Both the position numbers and the translations under genes were made by a program. DNA of 64,000 bases from assembly GCF_016804325.1 (NCBI RefSeq), contig NZ_CP043627.1, positions 1,687,001 to 1,751,000 on the forward strand. The letters are read 5' to 3'. The DNA comes from Methylobacterium aquaticum (lineage in GTDB: Bacteria; Pseudomonadota; Alphaproteobacteria; Rhizobiales; Beijerinckiaceae). The notes beneath the pieces were generated by a model that saw only the letters and a list, made by a program, of their open reading frames with translations, did no database searches and was not told the DNA's origin. This document shows positions 1 through 8,811 of the stretch, piece by piece. The stretch's first letter is position 1, and each line of letters begins with the position of its first letter.

Positions 1-539
1 CCGAGAGATCCCTGCTCGCAGGTGACCTCGTGGCCGCTCTCGTCGGACTTCACGTCGTCGGCGCCGGCCTCGATGGCGGCTTCCAGCATCGTGTCGGCGT
101 CCGCCACCTTGGCATCGAAGGCGACGAGGCCGACATGGTCGAACATGAACGACACGGCGCCGGTCTCGGCGAGGCTGCCGCCGGACTTGGTGAAGGCCGA
201 GCGCACGTCGCTCGCCGTGCGGTTGCGGTTGTCGGTCTGCGCCTCGACGATGAGCGCGGCGCCGCCGGGGCCGTAGCCCTCGTAGCGGACCTCCTCGTAG
301 TTCTCCGCGTCGCCCCCGGCCGCCTTCTTGATGGCGCGCTCGATGTTGTCCTTGGGCATGTTCTCGGCGCGGGCCGCGAGGATCGCAGCGCGCAGGCGCG
401 GGTTCATCGACGGGTCGGGCGTGCCGAGCTTGGCCGCGACGGTGATCTCTCGGGCGAGCTTGGAGAACACCTTCGAGCGGACCGCGTCGACGCGGCCCTT
501 GCGGTGCATGATGTTCTTGAACTGTGAATGCCCGGCCAT
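1..539 (-). CDS. yebC: YebC/PmpR-family regulator, 5' part (gene runs off the left edge)
   Basis: About 179 N-terminal residues of a roughly 250-residue family are visible; the C-terminal third lies outside the window. The protein opens with [15 protein letters not shown], followed by [22 protein letters not shown] and [10 protein letters not shown], the standard YebC N-terminal signature. Family members are cytosolic; some bind DNA and others are reported to relieve ribosome stalling at proline-rich stretches, so the exact role here is open. The ATG at 537-539 has a GGGGAG ribosome site about six bases upstream. It lies downstream of the phn operon on the same strand, separated by a hairpin. 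Confidence 0.95.
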   Translation of the reverse strand, partial: MAGHSQFKNIMHRKGRVDAVRSKVFSKLAREITVAAKLGTPDPSMNPRLRAAILAARAENMPKDNIERAIKKAAGGDAENYEEVRYEGYGPGGAALIVEAQTDNRNRTASDVRSAFTKSGGSLAETGAVSFMFDHVGLVAFDAKVADADTMLEAAIEAGADDVKSDESGHEVTCEQGSL

Positions 540-671
540 GGTGCTCCCCGGCGGATGGATCGATCCTTGCGCCCGGAGAGCGCCCGGCGGGGCTCTCGAC
601 GCCGCAAGGCCTTTCGTGAGACAGCCGGCTTATAGGCGCGCGTCCCCGGGTAAGACAATCGCGCCGCGCGA

Positions 672-703
672 GGTTTTCGCAGCCCTTCGCGGGTGCGAAA
701 ACC
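672..703 (-). terminator. Hairpin downstream of the phn operon
   Basis: Thirteen-base arms (ggttttcgca-ccc / gggtgcgaaaacc) pair with a single bulged G and a five-base loop. It sits 32 bases past the last phnE stop and before yebC. There is no clear T run on the minus strand, so termination is inferred from position and stem strength. Confidence 0.6.
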
Positions 704-734
704 CGGTGGAATCAGGCCCCTACGCAGGTCGGGA

Positions 735-1604
735 TCAGTGCGCCGCACCCCCGATGATCGCCCGGCGCAGGCGGCCCGAGACGAGGTCGATCAGCGCCAC
801 GGTGACGAGGATCATCAGCACCAGGAAGGCGACCTGCTGCATCTCCAGCACCCGGATCAGCTCGGTGAGGTACTGGCCGATGCCGCCGGCCCCGACGATG
901 CCGATGATGGTGGCCGAGCGGGTGTTCGACTCGAAGAAGTACAGCACCTGGCTTGCGAGCACCGGCAGCACCGCCGGCACCAGGCCGAACCGCACCCGGT
1001 GCAGCCGGGAGCCGCCGGACGCGGTCACGCCCTCCTGCGCCTTGCGGTCGGCGGTCTCGACCGCCTCGGAGAAGAGTTTTCCGAGCGCGCCGAAATCCGA
1101 GCAGGCGATGGCGAGAGCACCGGCGAACGGCCCGAGGCCGACGACGTTGATCCAGATCAGCGCCCAGATCAGCACGTCGACGGAGCGGATCACGTCGAAG
1201 CCGCGGCGCACCCCGAAGCGCAGGAAGGGGTTTCTCACCACGTTGCGGGCGGCGAGGAACGCCACCGGGAAGGCGAGGCAGGCCGCCGTCAGCGTGCCGA
1301 GGAAGGCGATCGCCAGGGTCTCGCCCAACGCGGTCAGGAACAGGCCGAAGCGACCCTCCGCGGAGGGCGGCAGCATCATGCCGGCGAACTCGCCGAGACG
1401 GTGCAGGCCGTGGACGATGCGCAGCAGCGAGAAATCGAGCCGGACCATCGCGACGGCCGCGAGGCCGAGGATTGCGGCAAGGCTGCCGATCACGGCGGCG
1501 CGGCGGGACCACGAAGGCCGGAAGACCGCCGGGTGGCGGGCGCGCAACCCGTCGAGGTCGGCGAGCGCGGCCCGGCGCAGGGCGGAAGGTGGTCGGCGGC
1601 TCAC
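735..1604 (-). CDS. phnE: Phosphonate ABC transporter permease PhnE (second copy)
   Basis: A 289-residue inner-membrane permease of the PhnE family, expected to form the channel with the upstream PhnE and be powered by PhnC. Hydrophobic segments follow an N-terminal soluble stretch. The EAA-type loop is seen in FGALGKLFSEAVETAD and the C-terminal signature in IGIVGAGGIGQYL. The start is the GTG at 1602-1604, which overlaps the TGA of the upstream phnE in a GTGA arrangement and implies translational coupling. An apparent much longer open frame running to 3782 on this strand is out of phase with phnD and is not used. Last gene of the operon. Confidence 0.92.
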   Translation of the reverse strand: MSRRPPSALRRAALADLDGLRARHPAVFRPSWSRRAAVIGSLAAILGLAAVAMVRLDFSLLRIVHGLHRLGEFAGMMLPPSAEGRFGLFLTALGETLAIAFLGTLTAACLAFPVAFLAARNVVRNPFLRFGVRRGFDVIRSVDVLIWALIWINVVGLGPFAGALAIACSDFGALGKLFSEAVETADRKAQEGVTASGGSRLHRVRFGLVPAVLPVLASQVLYFFESNTRSATIIGIVGAGGIGQYLTELIRVLEMQQVAFLVLMILVTVALIDLVSGRLRRAIIGGAAH

Positions 1605-2485
1605 GGGTGGGCCTCCCGGCCGAGGAGGCGGTGGCGCAAGGCCTCGGTGGCCAGATCGATCGCCACCACGGTGAGGATGATGAGGACGAGGATCGCGCTC
1701 ACATCCGAGTAGTAGAAGTTGCGAATCGCCACTAGGAATTCCTGGCCGATGCCGCCGGCCCCGACGAAGCCCATCACGCCGGCCCCCCGCACGTTGATCT
1801 CGAAACGGAGCAGCGCGTAGGAGGCGAAGCTCGAGAGCACCTGCGGCACCACCGCGAAGCGCACGGTCTCGAGGAGGCCCGCGCCGGTGCCGGTCAGCCC
1901 CTCGACCGGCTTCATGTCGATGTTCTCGACCACCTCGGAGAAGAGCTTGCCGAGCGCTCCCGTGGTGTGGATGGCGAGCGCCAGCACGCCGACCATCGGC
2001 CCGAGCCCGAAGGCGATGACGAAGATCAGCGCGAACACCACCTCCGGCACCGTGCGGCAGACTTCCAGGAAGCGCCGGGCGCAGAAGCGGATGGCCGGGG
2101 AACGCACCAGGTTGGCCGAGGCGAGGAAGCACAGGCCGAACGCCGCGATGCCGCCGAACAGCGTGCCGAGATAGGCCATCAGGATGGTCTCGCCCAGCAG
2201 CGACAGCCATTTCGGCAGGCCCCAGTACCAGGCCGCGACATCCGCCGGCAGGTTGTCGAGGGTCAGGACCGGCAGGATCTGGCCGAGATAGGCGGTGAAG
2301 TTCTGGATGTTGTCGACGAAGGTGAGCGGCCGCACCTCGGCCATCCAGCCGGCGAGGAGGTAGAGCGCCACGATGACGACGACGACCGCCAGGTTGCGCC
2401 GGCGCGTCGAGGCGACGGCGCCGGAATAGGCGGCGAGCAGCGTCCTCTCGCGCTCGGGCGGCAAGGTCTCGATGCGGACGGTCAC
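1601..2485 (-). CDS. phnE: Phosphonate ABC transporter permease PhnE (first copy)
   Basis: Inner-membrane permease of the phosphonate uptake system, paralogous to the next gene. The EAA loop reads ALGKLFSEVVENID and the C-terminal signature MGFVGAGGIGQEFL. The GTG at 2483-2485, giving VTVRIETLPPERE, is preferred over the ATG at 2548, because the extra 21 residues would be low-complexity and would overlap the intergenic hairpin after phnD. Length 294 residues, usual for the family. Twin permease genes of this kind are common in alphaproteobacterial phn clusters and probably form a heterodimer. Confidence 0.9.
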   Translation of the reverse strand: MTVRIETLPPERERTLLAAYSGAVASTRRRNLAVVVVIVALYLLAGWMAEVRPLTFVDNIQNFTAYLGQILPVLTLDNLPADVAAWYWGLPKWLSLLGETILMAYLGTLFGGIAAFGLCFLASANLVRSPAIRFCARRFLEVCRTVPEVVFALIFVIAFGLGPMVGVLALAIHTTGALGKLFSEVVENIDMKPVEGLTGTGAGLLETVRFAVVPQVLSSFASYALLRFEINVRGAGVMGFVGAGGIGQEFLVAIRNFYYSDVSAILVLIILTVVAIDLATEALRHRLLGREAHP

Positions 2486-2564
2486 GGGGTTCTGGGTCTC
2501 CGGAGCCGGATCGGCGCCCGCACGTCGGGAGGGCATCCAGCGAGACAATCGAGCGCGGGCGTCC

Positions 2565-2588
2565 CCTCTCCCCGCCCGCGGGGAGAGG
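2565..2588 (-). promoter_or_regulatory. Intercistronic hairpin between phnD and phnE
   Basis: Perfect ten-base arms (cctctccccg / cggggagagg) around a four-base loop, 15 bases after the phnD stop. Stable stem-loops after the gene for a periplasmic binding protein often protect the upstream message or partly terminate transcription, so that binding protein is made in excess over permease. That role is inferred from position here. Confidence 0.6.
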
Positions 2589-2602
2589 AGAAGACCCGTG
2601 CG

Positions 2603-3526
2603 TTACGACCGCTTGCGCTGGTCGTCGTTGTGGCGGAGCATGTCGATGATCGGCTGGTAGTCCTTCAGCGTCACCGGAGTGAGACCGAGATCCTTGCCGT
2701 CCGAGAGCTTGTCGAAGGCGGCCTTGTCCTTGGTCGGGAAGTCGACGAAAGCCTGGCGGATCGTCTGCTTCAGGTCGTCCGGTAGGCTGGCGAGGACCGC
2801 GAACGGGCCCTCGGGCAGGAACTCGGACTTGAAGACGACGCGGAAATCCGACTGCTTCAGCGGCGAGCCGTCGGGGTTCTTCATGCCCTTGGCGGCCATG
2901 CGGGTGACGGTCGTGTCGGTCTCGGAGTTCCAGAGATTGGCGGCGGCATCGGCCGTGCCCTGGGCCAGCGCCAGCACGGCGTTCTCGTGGCTGCCGGCAT
3001 AGAAGGTCTTGCCGAAGAACTTGTCGACGTCGTGTCCGGCCTTGTGCAGGAAGAAGCGCGGGGCCTGGTTGCCGGAAGTGGAATTCGGATCGACGAAGGC
3101 GAGGTTCTTGCCCTTCAAATCCTCGATCGACTTGTACGGGCTGTCGGACCGGACGTAGATTACCGAGTAATAACCCGAGGCACCGGTCTCGTGCTTCTGG
3201 TTGACCAGCGGCTCGAGCTTCACGCCGGTCATCACCGCGCGGGCGAAGGAGGCCGGGCCGTAGAAGGCGATCTGGATGTTGCCGGCGCGCTGGCCCTCGA
3301 TCACCGCGGCGTAGTCGTTGGCGACCCGCAGCTTCACCGGAACGCCGAGTTCCTTGGTGAGATAGGCGGTGAGCGGGGTCCAGCGGTCGACGGTGCCCGA
3401 GGCGTTCTCGGCCGGGATCACGCCCAGCGTCAGCTCGGGGTACTTCGCCTTCCAGTCCTGCGCGAAAGCGGGGCCGGCGGCGAGCATCAGGGCGGCGGCG
3501 CCCACGAGGGTGCGACGGTTCAACAT
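2603..3526 (-). CDS. phnD: Phosphonate ABC transporter substrate-binding protein PhnD
   Basis: A 307-residue periplasmic binding protein. The N-terminus MLNRRTLVGAAALMLAAGPA ends in a signal-peptidase site before FAQDWK. The mature part contains LTLGVIPAENASGTVDRW, FYGPASFARAV and LAFVDPNSTSGNQAPRFFL, the standard PhnD/TauA-like fold elements that bind the phosphonate head group. The ATG at 3524-3526 is chosen because an upstream ATG at 3550 would put eight residues before the signal peptide. It starts 30 bases after phnC and is followed by an intercistronic hairpin. Confidence 0.94.
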   Translation of the reverse strand: MLNRRTLVGAAALMLAAGPAFAQDWKAKYPELTLGVIPAENASGTVDRWTPLTAYLTKELGVPVKLRVANDYAAVIEGQRAGNIQIAFYGPASFARAVMTGVKLEPLVNQKHETGASGYYSVIYVRSDSPYKSIEDLKGKNLAFVDPNSTSGNQAPRFFLHKAGHDVDKFFGKTFYAGSHENAVLALAQGTADAAANLWNSETDTTVTRMAAKGMKNPDGSPLKQSDFRVVFKSEFLPEGPFAVLASLPDDLKQTIRQAFVDFPTKDKAAFDKLSDGKDLGLTPVTLKDYQPIIDMLRHNDDQRKRS

Positions 3527-3556
3527 CGATCCAAGTCCTTCTCGGAACAAAAAGTC

Positions 3557-4378
3557 TCAGGCGCTCAGCGCCTCCGCGTGGCGGACGGGCGCGCGCACCG
3601 GCACCGGCGGCGCCTCGGGCTCGCCGCGGTCCATCACCTCGCCGGCCTCGAGCCCGTAGAGGGTGCGGGCGACATCCTCGGTGAGGTCGAAGCCGCGTCC
3701 GTCGAACACCACCCGGCCGGCGGAGAGGCCGATCAGCCGGTCGCAATAGGCGCGGGCGAGGTCGAGGGAGTGCAGGTTGCACAAGACGGTGATGCCGTAG
3801 CGCCTGTTGGCGTCGGCCAGCGCATCCATCACTAGGCGGGTGTTGCGCGGGTCGAGGGAGGCGACCGGCTCGTCGGCCAGGATGATCTCCGGCTCCTGCA
3901 CCAGGGCGCGGGCGATGGCGACGCGCTGCTGCTGGCCGCCCGAGAGCTGGTCGGCCCGGTTGGCGGCGAACGCCCCCATGTCGAAATTCTCAAGGGCGGC
4001 CAGCGCCAGCGCCCGGTCCTCCTCGCTCCACCATTTCAGGAGCGAGCGGTGGGGCGGGACCTGGTTGAGCCGGCCCATCAGCACGTTCGTCATCACGTCG
4101 AGGCGGCCGACGAGGTTGAATTGCTGGAAGATCATCGCGCAGCGGGCGCGCCAGGCGCGAAGGGCGCCGCCGCGCAAGGCCGTCACGTCGGTGCCGTCGT
4201 AGAGGATGCGCCCGGCCGTCGGGTCGGCGAGGCGGTTGAGCATGCGCAGCAGGGTCGACTTGCCGGCGCCCGAGCGCCCGATCACGCCGACGAAGCTGCC
4301 GCGCTCGATCGACAGGCTGACCCCGTCCACCGCTCGGCGGGCCCCGTATTGACGCGTGAGATTTTCGACAACCAGCAT
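3557..4378 (-). CDS. phnC: Phosphonate ABC transporter ATP-binding protein PhnC
   Basis: A 273-residue ABC ATPase that energises phosphonate import. Visible motifs are Walker [10 protein letters not shown] (about residues 34-42), the ABC signature [15 protein letters not shown], Walker [14 protein letters not shown] and an H-loop in CNLHSLDLA. The ATG at 4376-4378 gives [12 protein letters not shown], a normal start. The C-terminal 40 residues beyond the ATPase core are proline- and arginine-rich. It follows the acyltransferase gene by 74 bases and precedes phnD in the same direction. Confidence 0.94.
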   Translation of the reverse strand: MLVVENLTRQYGARRAVDGVSLSIERGSFVGVIGRSGAGKSTLLRMLNRLADPTAGRILYDGTDVTALRGGALRAWRARCAMIFQQFNLVGRLDVMTNVLMGRLNQVPPHRSLLKWWSEEDRALALAALENFDMGAFAANRADQLSGGQQQRVAIARALVQEPEIILADEPVASLDPRNTRLVMDALADANRRYGITVLCNLHSLDLARAYCDRLIGLSAGRVVFDGRGFDLTEDVARTLYGLEAGEVMDRGEPEAPPVPVRAPVRHAEALSA

Positions 4379-4452
4379 CCGCTCGCCCGATTTCCCTGTT
4401 CGGCGAACGTAAACGCCCGTTCAACGACAATCGGATGACAGATCGTCAGTGC

Positions 4453-5070
4453 TTAGCCGGCGTACTTATCAAGGAAGGACTCGATCGGAAGCTGACGGAA
4501 GTCGGGAAGTGCGGCGCGCAACCTGTCATGGTCCCAATCCCACCAGGCCAGGCGCATCAGGCGCGCGGAGACCGCCTCGTCGAAGCGGCGGCGCACGGGC
4601 CGAGCCGGGTTGCCGACCACGATGGTGTAGGGCGCGACGTCCCGGGTGACGATGGCGCCCGCGCCGACCACCGCCCCGGTGCCGATGCTGCGCCCGGGCA
4701 GCACGACGACACCGTGGCCGATCCAGACGTCGTGCCCGATGGTGACGGGCAAGGCCCGGCGCCGGTCGAAGAAGGCCGGCTCGTTCGACTCCTCCGGCCA
4801 ATAGGACGCGGCGCGGTAGGTGAAGTGGCTCTGCGAGGCCCGCTCCATCGGGTGGTTGCCCGGATTGATCCGCACCATCGCGGCGATCGAGCAGAACTTG
4901 CCGATCGTCGTATAGATCACCTCGCCATCGTTGCCGATGTAGGAATAGTCGTCGAGGGTTGTCTCGGTGAGCCGGGTGCGGGGACCGACCTCGGTATAGC
5001 GGCCGAGGCGGCAATCCCGGACCGTGGCGGTCGGGTCGATGGCGGGGTCCAGCCCGAGTTGTTCGGCCAT
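4453..5070 (-). CDS. Hexapeptide-repeat acyltransferase of phosphonate clusters
   Basis: A 205-residue left-handed beta-helix acyltransferase (xenobiotic/chloramphenicol-acetyltransferase type). Repeats include IGHDVWIGHGVVVLPG, IGTGAVVGAGAIV and VVGNPARPVRRRF, and the presumed catalytic His lies in RINPGNHPMERAS. A transferase of this family recurs in alphaproteobacterial phn clusters and is thought to act on a phosphonate or a pathway intermediate. The substrate is not known from sequence. The ATG at 5068-5070 lies four bases after the DUF1045 stop, so the two genes are probably co-translated. Confidence 0.85.
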   Translation of the reverse strand: MAEQLGLDPAIDPTATVRDCRLGRYTEVGPRTRLTETTLDDYSYIGNDGEVIYTTIGKFCSIAAMVRINPGNHPMERASQSHFTYRAASYWPEESNEPAFFDRRRALPVTIGHDVWIGHGVVVLPGRSIGTGAVVGAGAIVTRDVAPYTIVVGNPARPVRRRFDEAVSARLMRLAWWDWDHDRLRAALPDFRQLPIESFLDKYAG

Positions 5071-5074
5071 GGCG

Positions 5075-5752
5075 TCATCCTCCGAAGGCGATACGCTGCA
5101 CGACCCGGAACGGCGCGGTGCCGTCCTGTCGCAGCACCGACAGGGCGTCGAGGGTAAGGGGTTCAGTCTCGCCATAGGCCGCTGCCAGGCGCTCGCGCCA
5201 GGGGGCGCGGGCCTCCTCCGGCAGGGCGTCGGTGAGCGTCATGTGGAAGCGGAACTCCTCGAAGACGTGCGGGTAGCCCCATCGCGCCAGCAGCGCCCGG
5301 CCGCGGGGGCTCAGGCGCTCGGGCCGGCGGCGCGCGGTCTCGGCCTCGGTCAGGGGTGCGCGGAACGGCTCGAAGGCAGCGACGCATTCGGCGGCGAACA
5401 GGCCGAGTTCCGGGGGGGCGGCTACCGGGACCAGGGCCGTGAAGGCGCCGAGGGTCGCGACCCGCAAGAGACCGACCGAGACCGGCGGATGATCCTTCGC
5501 CAGGGAAGCGGCGGCGTCCAGAAGATCGGCCTCGGTGACGCCGGCTCTCAAGCGCATCGGCGCCTTCAGGGTGGCGTGGAAGCCGTAGACGCTGGGGGAT
5601 TCCGTCACGCCTGCGAGGTCGGCGAGGCCCTCCGGCCGGGAGATCTCCGCGCCGGTGTGGTTGTCATAACCGAGGACGGCGTTGCCGAAGCGGGCGAGGG
5701 CCGAGCCGGGCTTCGGCGTGAAGTAGAGGGCGTAGCGGGGGGTGCCGGTCAC
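5075..5752 (-). CDS. DUF1045 phosphonate-cluster protein (2H phosphodiesterase-like)
   Basis: A 225-residue cytosolic protein starting at a GTG (5750-5752), VTGTPRYALYFTPKPGSALA. The paired signatures YGFHATLKAPMRL and FRFHMTLTDALP are H-x-T motifs spaced as in the 2H phosphoesterase superfamily, and the protein matches the DUF1045 family found in C-P lyase operons. It would be expected to act on phosphoribosyl intermediates, as PhnP-type enzymes do, but that is inference. First gene of the phn operon; a palindromic repeat lies upstream. Confidence 0.85.
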   Translation of the reverse strand: MTGTPRYALYFTPKPGSALARFGNAVLGYDNHTGAEISRPEGLADLAGVTESPSVYGFHATLKAPMRLRAGVTEADLLDAAASLAKDHPPVSVGLLRVATLGAFTALVPVAAPPELGLFAAECVAAFEPFRAPLTEAETARRRPERLSPRGRALLARWGYPHVFEEFRFHMTLTDALPEEARAPWRERLAAAYGETEPLTLDALSVLRQDGTAPFRVVQRIAFGG

Positions 5753-6061
5753 GCGGTTCTCCTTGGGCTGCTCGATTCAGCACGCGGGCGTGACCGGATG
5801 GTGACGGCGGAGGGAACATCATCCTCTACCGGCCTTGGAGTTTGTTCGAGTTGGCTAACCGAAGTGAAGCCCTCGATGTCATCCCGGGGCCGCGAAAGCG
5901 GAACCCGGGATCCATAACCGCTGACGATGCCGAATGGAGCGGAACGCTGATCGCAATATCCTGGCGCGTCGGCGGTTATGGATCCCGGGTTCTCGTCTTC
6001 GACGAGCCCCGGGATGACGAGGAGAGTTGTCGAAGTCGGTGCCAGATCACGGGATTGCGCC
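5753..6061. other. Intergenic region between the phn operon and oligopeptidase B
   Basis: No gene is seen in these 309 bases. They hold REP-like repeat copy A (5878-6018) and, upstream of the phn operon, a short AT-richer stretch that may contain its promoter; no convincing -35/-10 pair or Pho box could be picked by eye. Confidence 0.6.
5878..6018 (+). repeat. REP-like palindromic repeat, copy A
   Basis: A 141-base element with outer arms gtcatcccgggg... / ...ccccgggatgac and inner arms around cccgggatccataaccgc and its complement. Related copies are at 13533-13669 (reverse), 55133-55272 and 62778-62913. The left arm carries gccgcgaaagcgg and the right arm tcgtcttcgacga, so the element is directional. 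Homology with copy B extends about 45 bases further left (gttcgagttggc). Confidence 0.85.
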
Positions 6062-8211
6062 TCAAACAGCCTCCCGAACCACCACCTCCGCCCCCACCGC
6101 CGCCAGCGCGAAGGCATAGATCAGCGCCACCTCCTCCAGCCGGTCGAAGCGGCCGGCCGCGCCGCCGTGCCCCGCCTCCATGTTGGTGCGCAGCAGCACC
6201 GGCCCGCCCCGGTCATGGTGGCGCGCAGGCGCGCGACCCACTTCGCCGGCTCCCAATAGGTCACCCGCGGGTCGGTGAGGCCGCCGAGCGCCAGGATCGC
6301 CGGATAGGCCTTGGCCGCGACGTTGTCGTAGGGCGAATACGACAGGATGGTCTCGAAAGCCTGGAGGTCGGCGCCCGGATTGCCCCATTCGGGCCATTCC
6401 GGCGGGGTCAGCGGCAGTTCGCCGTCGAGCATGGTGTTGAGCACGTCGACGAAGGGCACGTCGGCGACGATGCCGGCAAACAGCTCGGGCGCGAGGTTCG
6501 CCACCGCCCCCATCAGCATGCCACCGGCGCTGCCGCCATGAGCGACGATGCGGCCGGCGCCCGTATAACGCGCCTCGATCAGCGCGCGGGCGCAGGCGAC
6601 GAAGTCCGAGAAGGTGTTGGGCTTCTTCTCGCGCTTGCCGTCGAGGTACCAGCGCCAGCCCTTCTCGGTGCCGCCGCGGACATGCGCGATGGCGTAGACG
6701 AAGCCGCGATCGACGAGCGAGAGCGGGTTGGTGCGGAAGGCCGCCGACATCAGCGAGCCGTAGGAGCCGTAGCCGTAGAGCAGCAGCGGCGCAGTGCCGT
6801 CGAGGGGCATGTCCCGGCGATGCAGCAGCGAGACCGGCACCTGCTCCCCGTCCGGCGCGGTCGCGAACAGGCGGCGGGTGACGTAGGCCGCCGGGTCGTG
6901 GCCGCTCGGCACGTCCTGGCGCTTGCGCAAGGTCCGGTCGCGGGTGGTGGCGTGGTAATCGTAGGTCTCCGCCGGCGTCGTCATCGACGAGTAGGTGAAG
7001 CGGATCAGATCGGTATCGAAGGCGTGGCCCGGCGAGAGACCGAGCGAATAGGCCTCCTCGGCGAAGGCCACGGTATGCTCGGCGCCGCTCTCCGCGTCGC
7101 GGACGATCAGCCGCGGCCGGGCATTCTCCAGTTCCAACCGCACGAGGTGGCGGGCCAGCACGTGCTGGAAGCGGATCATGACCCCGGCGCGATGCGGGAT
7201 CAGGTCGCGCCAGTTTGCCTTGGCCGGATCGTCGAGGGGCGCCACCGCGATCTTGAAGTCCTCGGCGCCGTCGGCATTGGTGAGCACGAACAACTCGTCG
7301 CCGCGATGCTCGACCGAGTAGATCAGCTTGGGCTCGCGCGTCGCCACGACCCGCAACGGCGCGAAGGGCGTAGCGCGCTCGGCGAGGTGGACCTCCGAGG
7401 TCTCGTGGTCGTTCGCCGTCACCACCAGGTAGGCGCCGGACTGGGTCTCGCCGATGCCGACGAAGAAGCCGGCATCGCTCTCCTCGTAGACCGTCTCGTC
7501 GTCGCTCTGCGGCGTGCCGAGACGGTGCAGCATCACGGTCGCGGGGCGGTGGTTCTCGTCGACCGCGACGTACCAGAAGGCGCGGCCGTCGCCGCTCCAC
7601 ACCACGTCGCCGGTGGTGGCGAGAACCTGGTCCTCCCGATCCTTGCCCGTGGCGAGGTCGCGGACCCGGATCGTATAGAGTTCGGAGCCCTTGGTGTCGG
7701 CGCTCCAGGCGACGAGCCGGTGGTCGTCGGAATGGGTGGCGTCCTCCAGGCTGAAGAAGGCGTGCCCCTCCCCTTCCTTGTCGCCGTCGATCAGGATTTC
7801 CTCGCCGTCTCCGGCGAGATCGCCGACGAGGCCGGGGGCGACCGTGGCCGCCGGGCGGCGGCAGACCAGCGGGTGCTGCCCGCCCTCGCGGTAGCGGGTG
7901 TAGTAGGCAAACGGCCCATCGAGGTCCGGCACGCTGCCGTCATCCTCGCGGATGCGCCCGCGCATCTCGGCGACCAGCGTCTCGCGCAGAGCCTTGGTGC
8001 CGGCGAGCGCGGCGTCCGCGTAGGTGTTCTCGGCCTCCAGGAGGGTGCGGATCTCCGCCGGCAGGGCGGCGGGGTCCTTCAGCACGTCCTTCCAGTTCTC
8101 CGCCTTGAGCCAGGCATAGGGGTCGGTCACCGCGCGGCCATGGACCGTGACGGTGACGGGCCGGACGGGCGCCGTCGGCGCGGCGGCGGGCGGGCTCAGG
8201 CGAAGGGTCAT
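6062..8211 (-). CDS. Oligopeptidase B (S9 family peptidase), frameshifted near its 3' end
   Basis: A serine peptidase with an N-terminal beta-propeller and a C-terminal alpha/beta-hydrolase domain. The nucleophile is in AHGGSAGGMLMGA, the acid in LGGLTDPRVTYWEP and the His in NMEAGHGGAAGRFDRL. The last motif and the C-terminus (to 6062) are in another frame from the rest. Adding one C to the ccc at 6203-6205 joins them into a protein of about 716 residues, the usual length for oligopeptidase B. The start MTLRLSPPAA at 8211 is preferred over the ATG at 8238. The gene is alone between sufE and the phn operon. Confidence 0.9.
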
Positions 8212-8284
8212 GCGGCTCCCCGGACAATGGCGGATCACAGGGATGTGCCGTCCCGGGGGCGCCGCCGCAAGGGCGCGACGACGC

Positions 8285-8713
8285 TTACGCCGCCGCCGCG
8301 ACTCCTTGGGCGTCGGCCCGGATGCGGTCCATCATCGCCCGGGCGCCGTTCGAGCGCTGCGCCGTCAGGTGCTCGGAGAGGCCGAGCGTCTGGAACAGGC
8401 CGAGGGCGTCGGCCCGGGCCGCGTCCGAGGCCGTGCGGCCGTCGAAGAACGCGATCAACACCGCCACCACGCCCTTGGTGATGTGGGCGTCGCTGTCGCC
8501 GCGGAAATGCAGCCGCGGCTCGGGGCCGGAGCGGTCGACCTGCGTCTCCAGCCAGACCTGGCTGACGCAGCCGCGCACCCGGTTCGCCTCGCTGTGGGCT
8601 TCCTCGGGCAGGGGCGGCAGCTTGCGGCCGAGCTCCATCAGGTAGTGATGGCGGTCGTCCCACTCGTCCAGGAACTCGAAGTTGGAGACGATCTCGTCGA
8701 TGGGCGGCAGCAT
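8285..8713 (-). CDS. sufE: SufE family Fe-S cluster assembly protein
   Basis: A 142-residue cytosolic protein with the SufE core: IVSNFEFLDEWDDRHHYLME, a sulfur-accepting Cys in RVRGCVSQVWLE (about residue 49) and HFRGDSDAHITKG. It should accept persulfide from SufS and pass it to the SufBCD scaffold. No suf genes are adjacent, which is common for stand-alone sufE in alphaproteobacteria. The extra C-terminal alanines fit the SufE2-like group. Independent gene between oligopeptidase B and the PAS kinase. Confidence 0.92.
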   Translation of the reverse strand: MLPPIDEIVSNFEFLDEWDDRHHYLMELGRKLPPLPEEAHSEANRVRGCVSQVWLETQVDRSGPEPRLHFRGDSDAHITKGVVAVLIAFFDGRTASDAARADALGLFQTLGLSEHLTAQRSNGARAMMDRIRADAQGVAAAA

Positions 8714-8811
8714 GGGACCCGAAGGGATGATGAGGGCTGAAGACCCGGCATATAGGCGGGCGGGCCGCCGCCCGCCACCGTCTCAGGCCAGGCGGGCGGG
8801 CCGCCACCGTG

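Noticed and set aside
735..3782. A single 1,015-codon open frame on the minus strand covering the phnD-phnE-phnE region
   Set aside because: Only its last 289 codons match a family (PhnE). The rest is out of phase with phnD and the first phnE and is an Arg/Pro-rich shadow typical of high-GC DNA.
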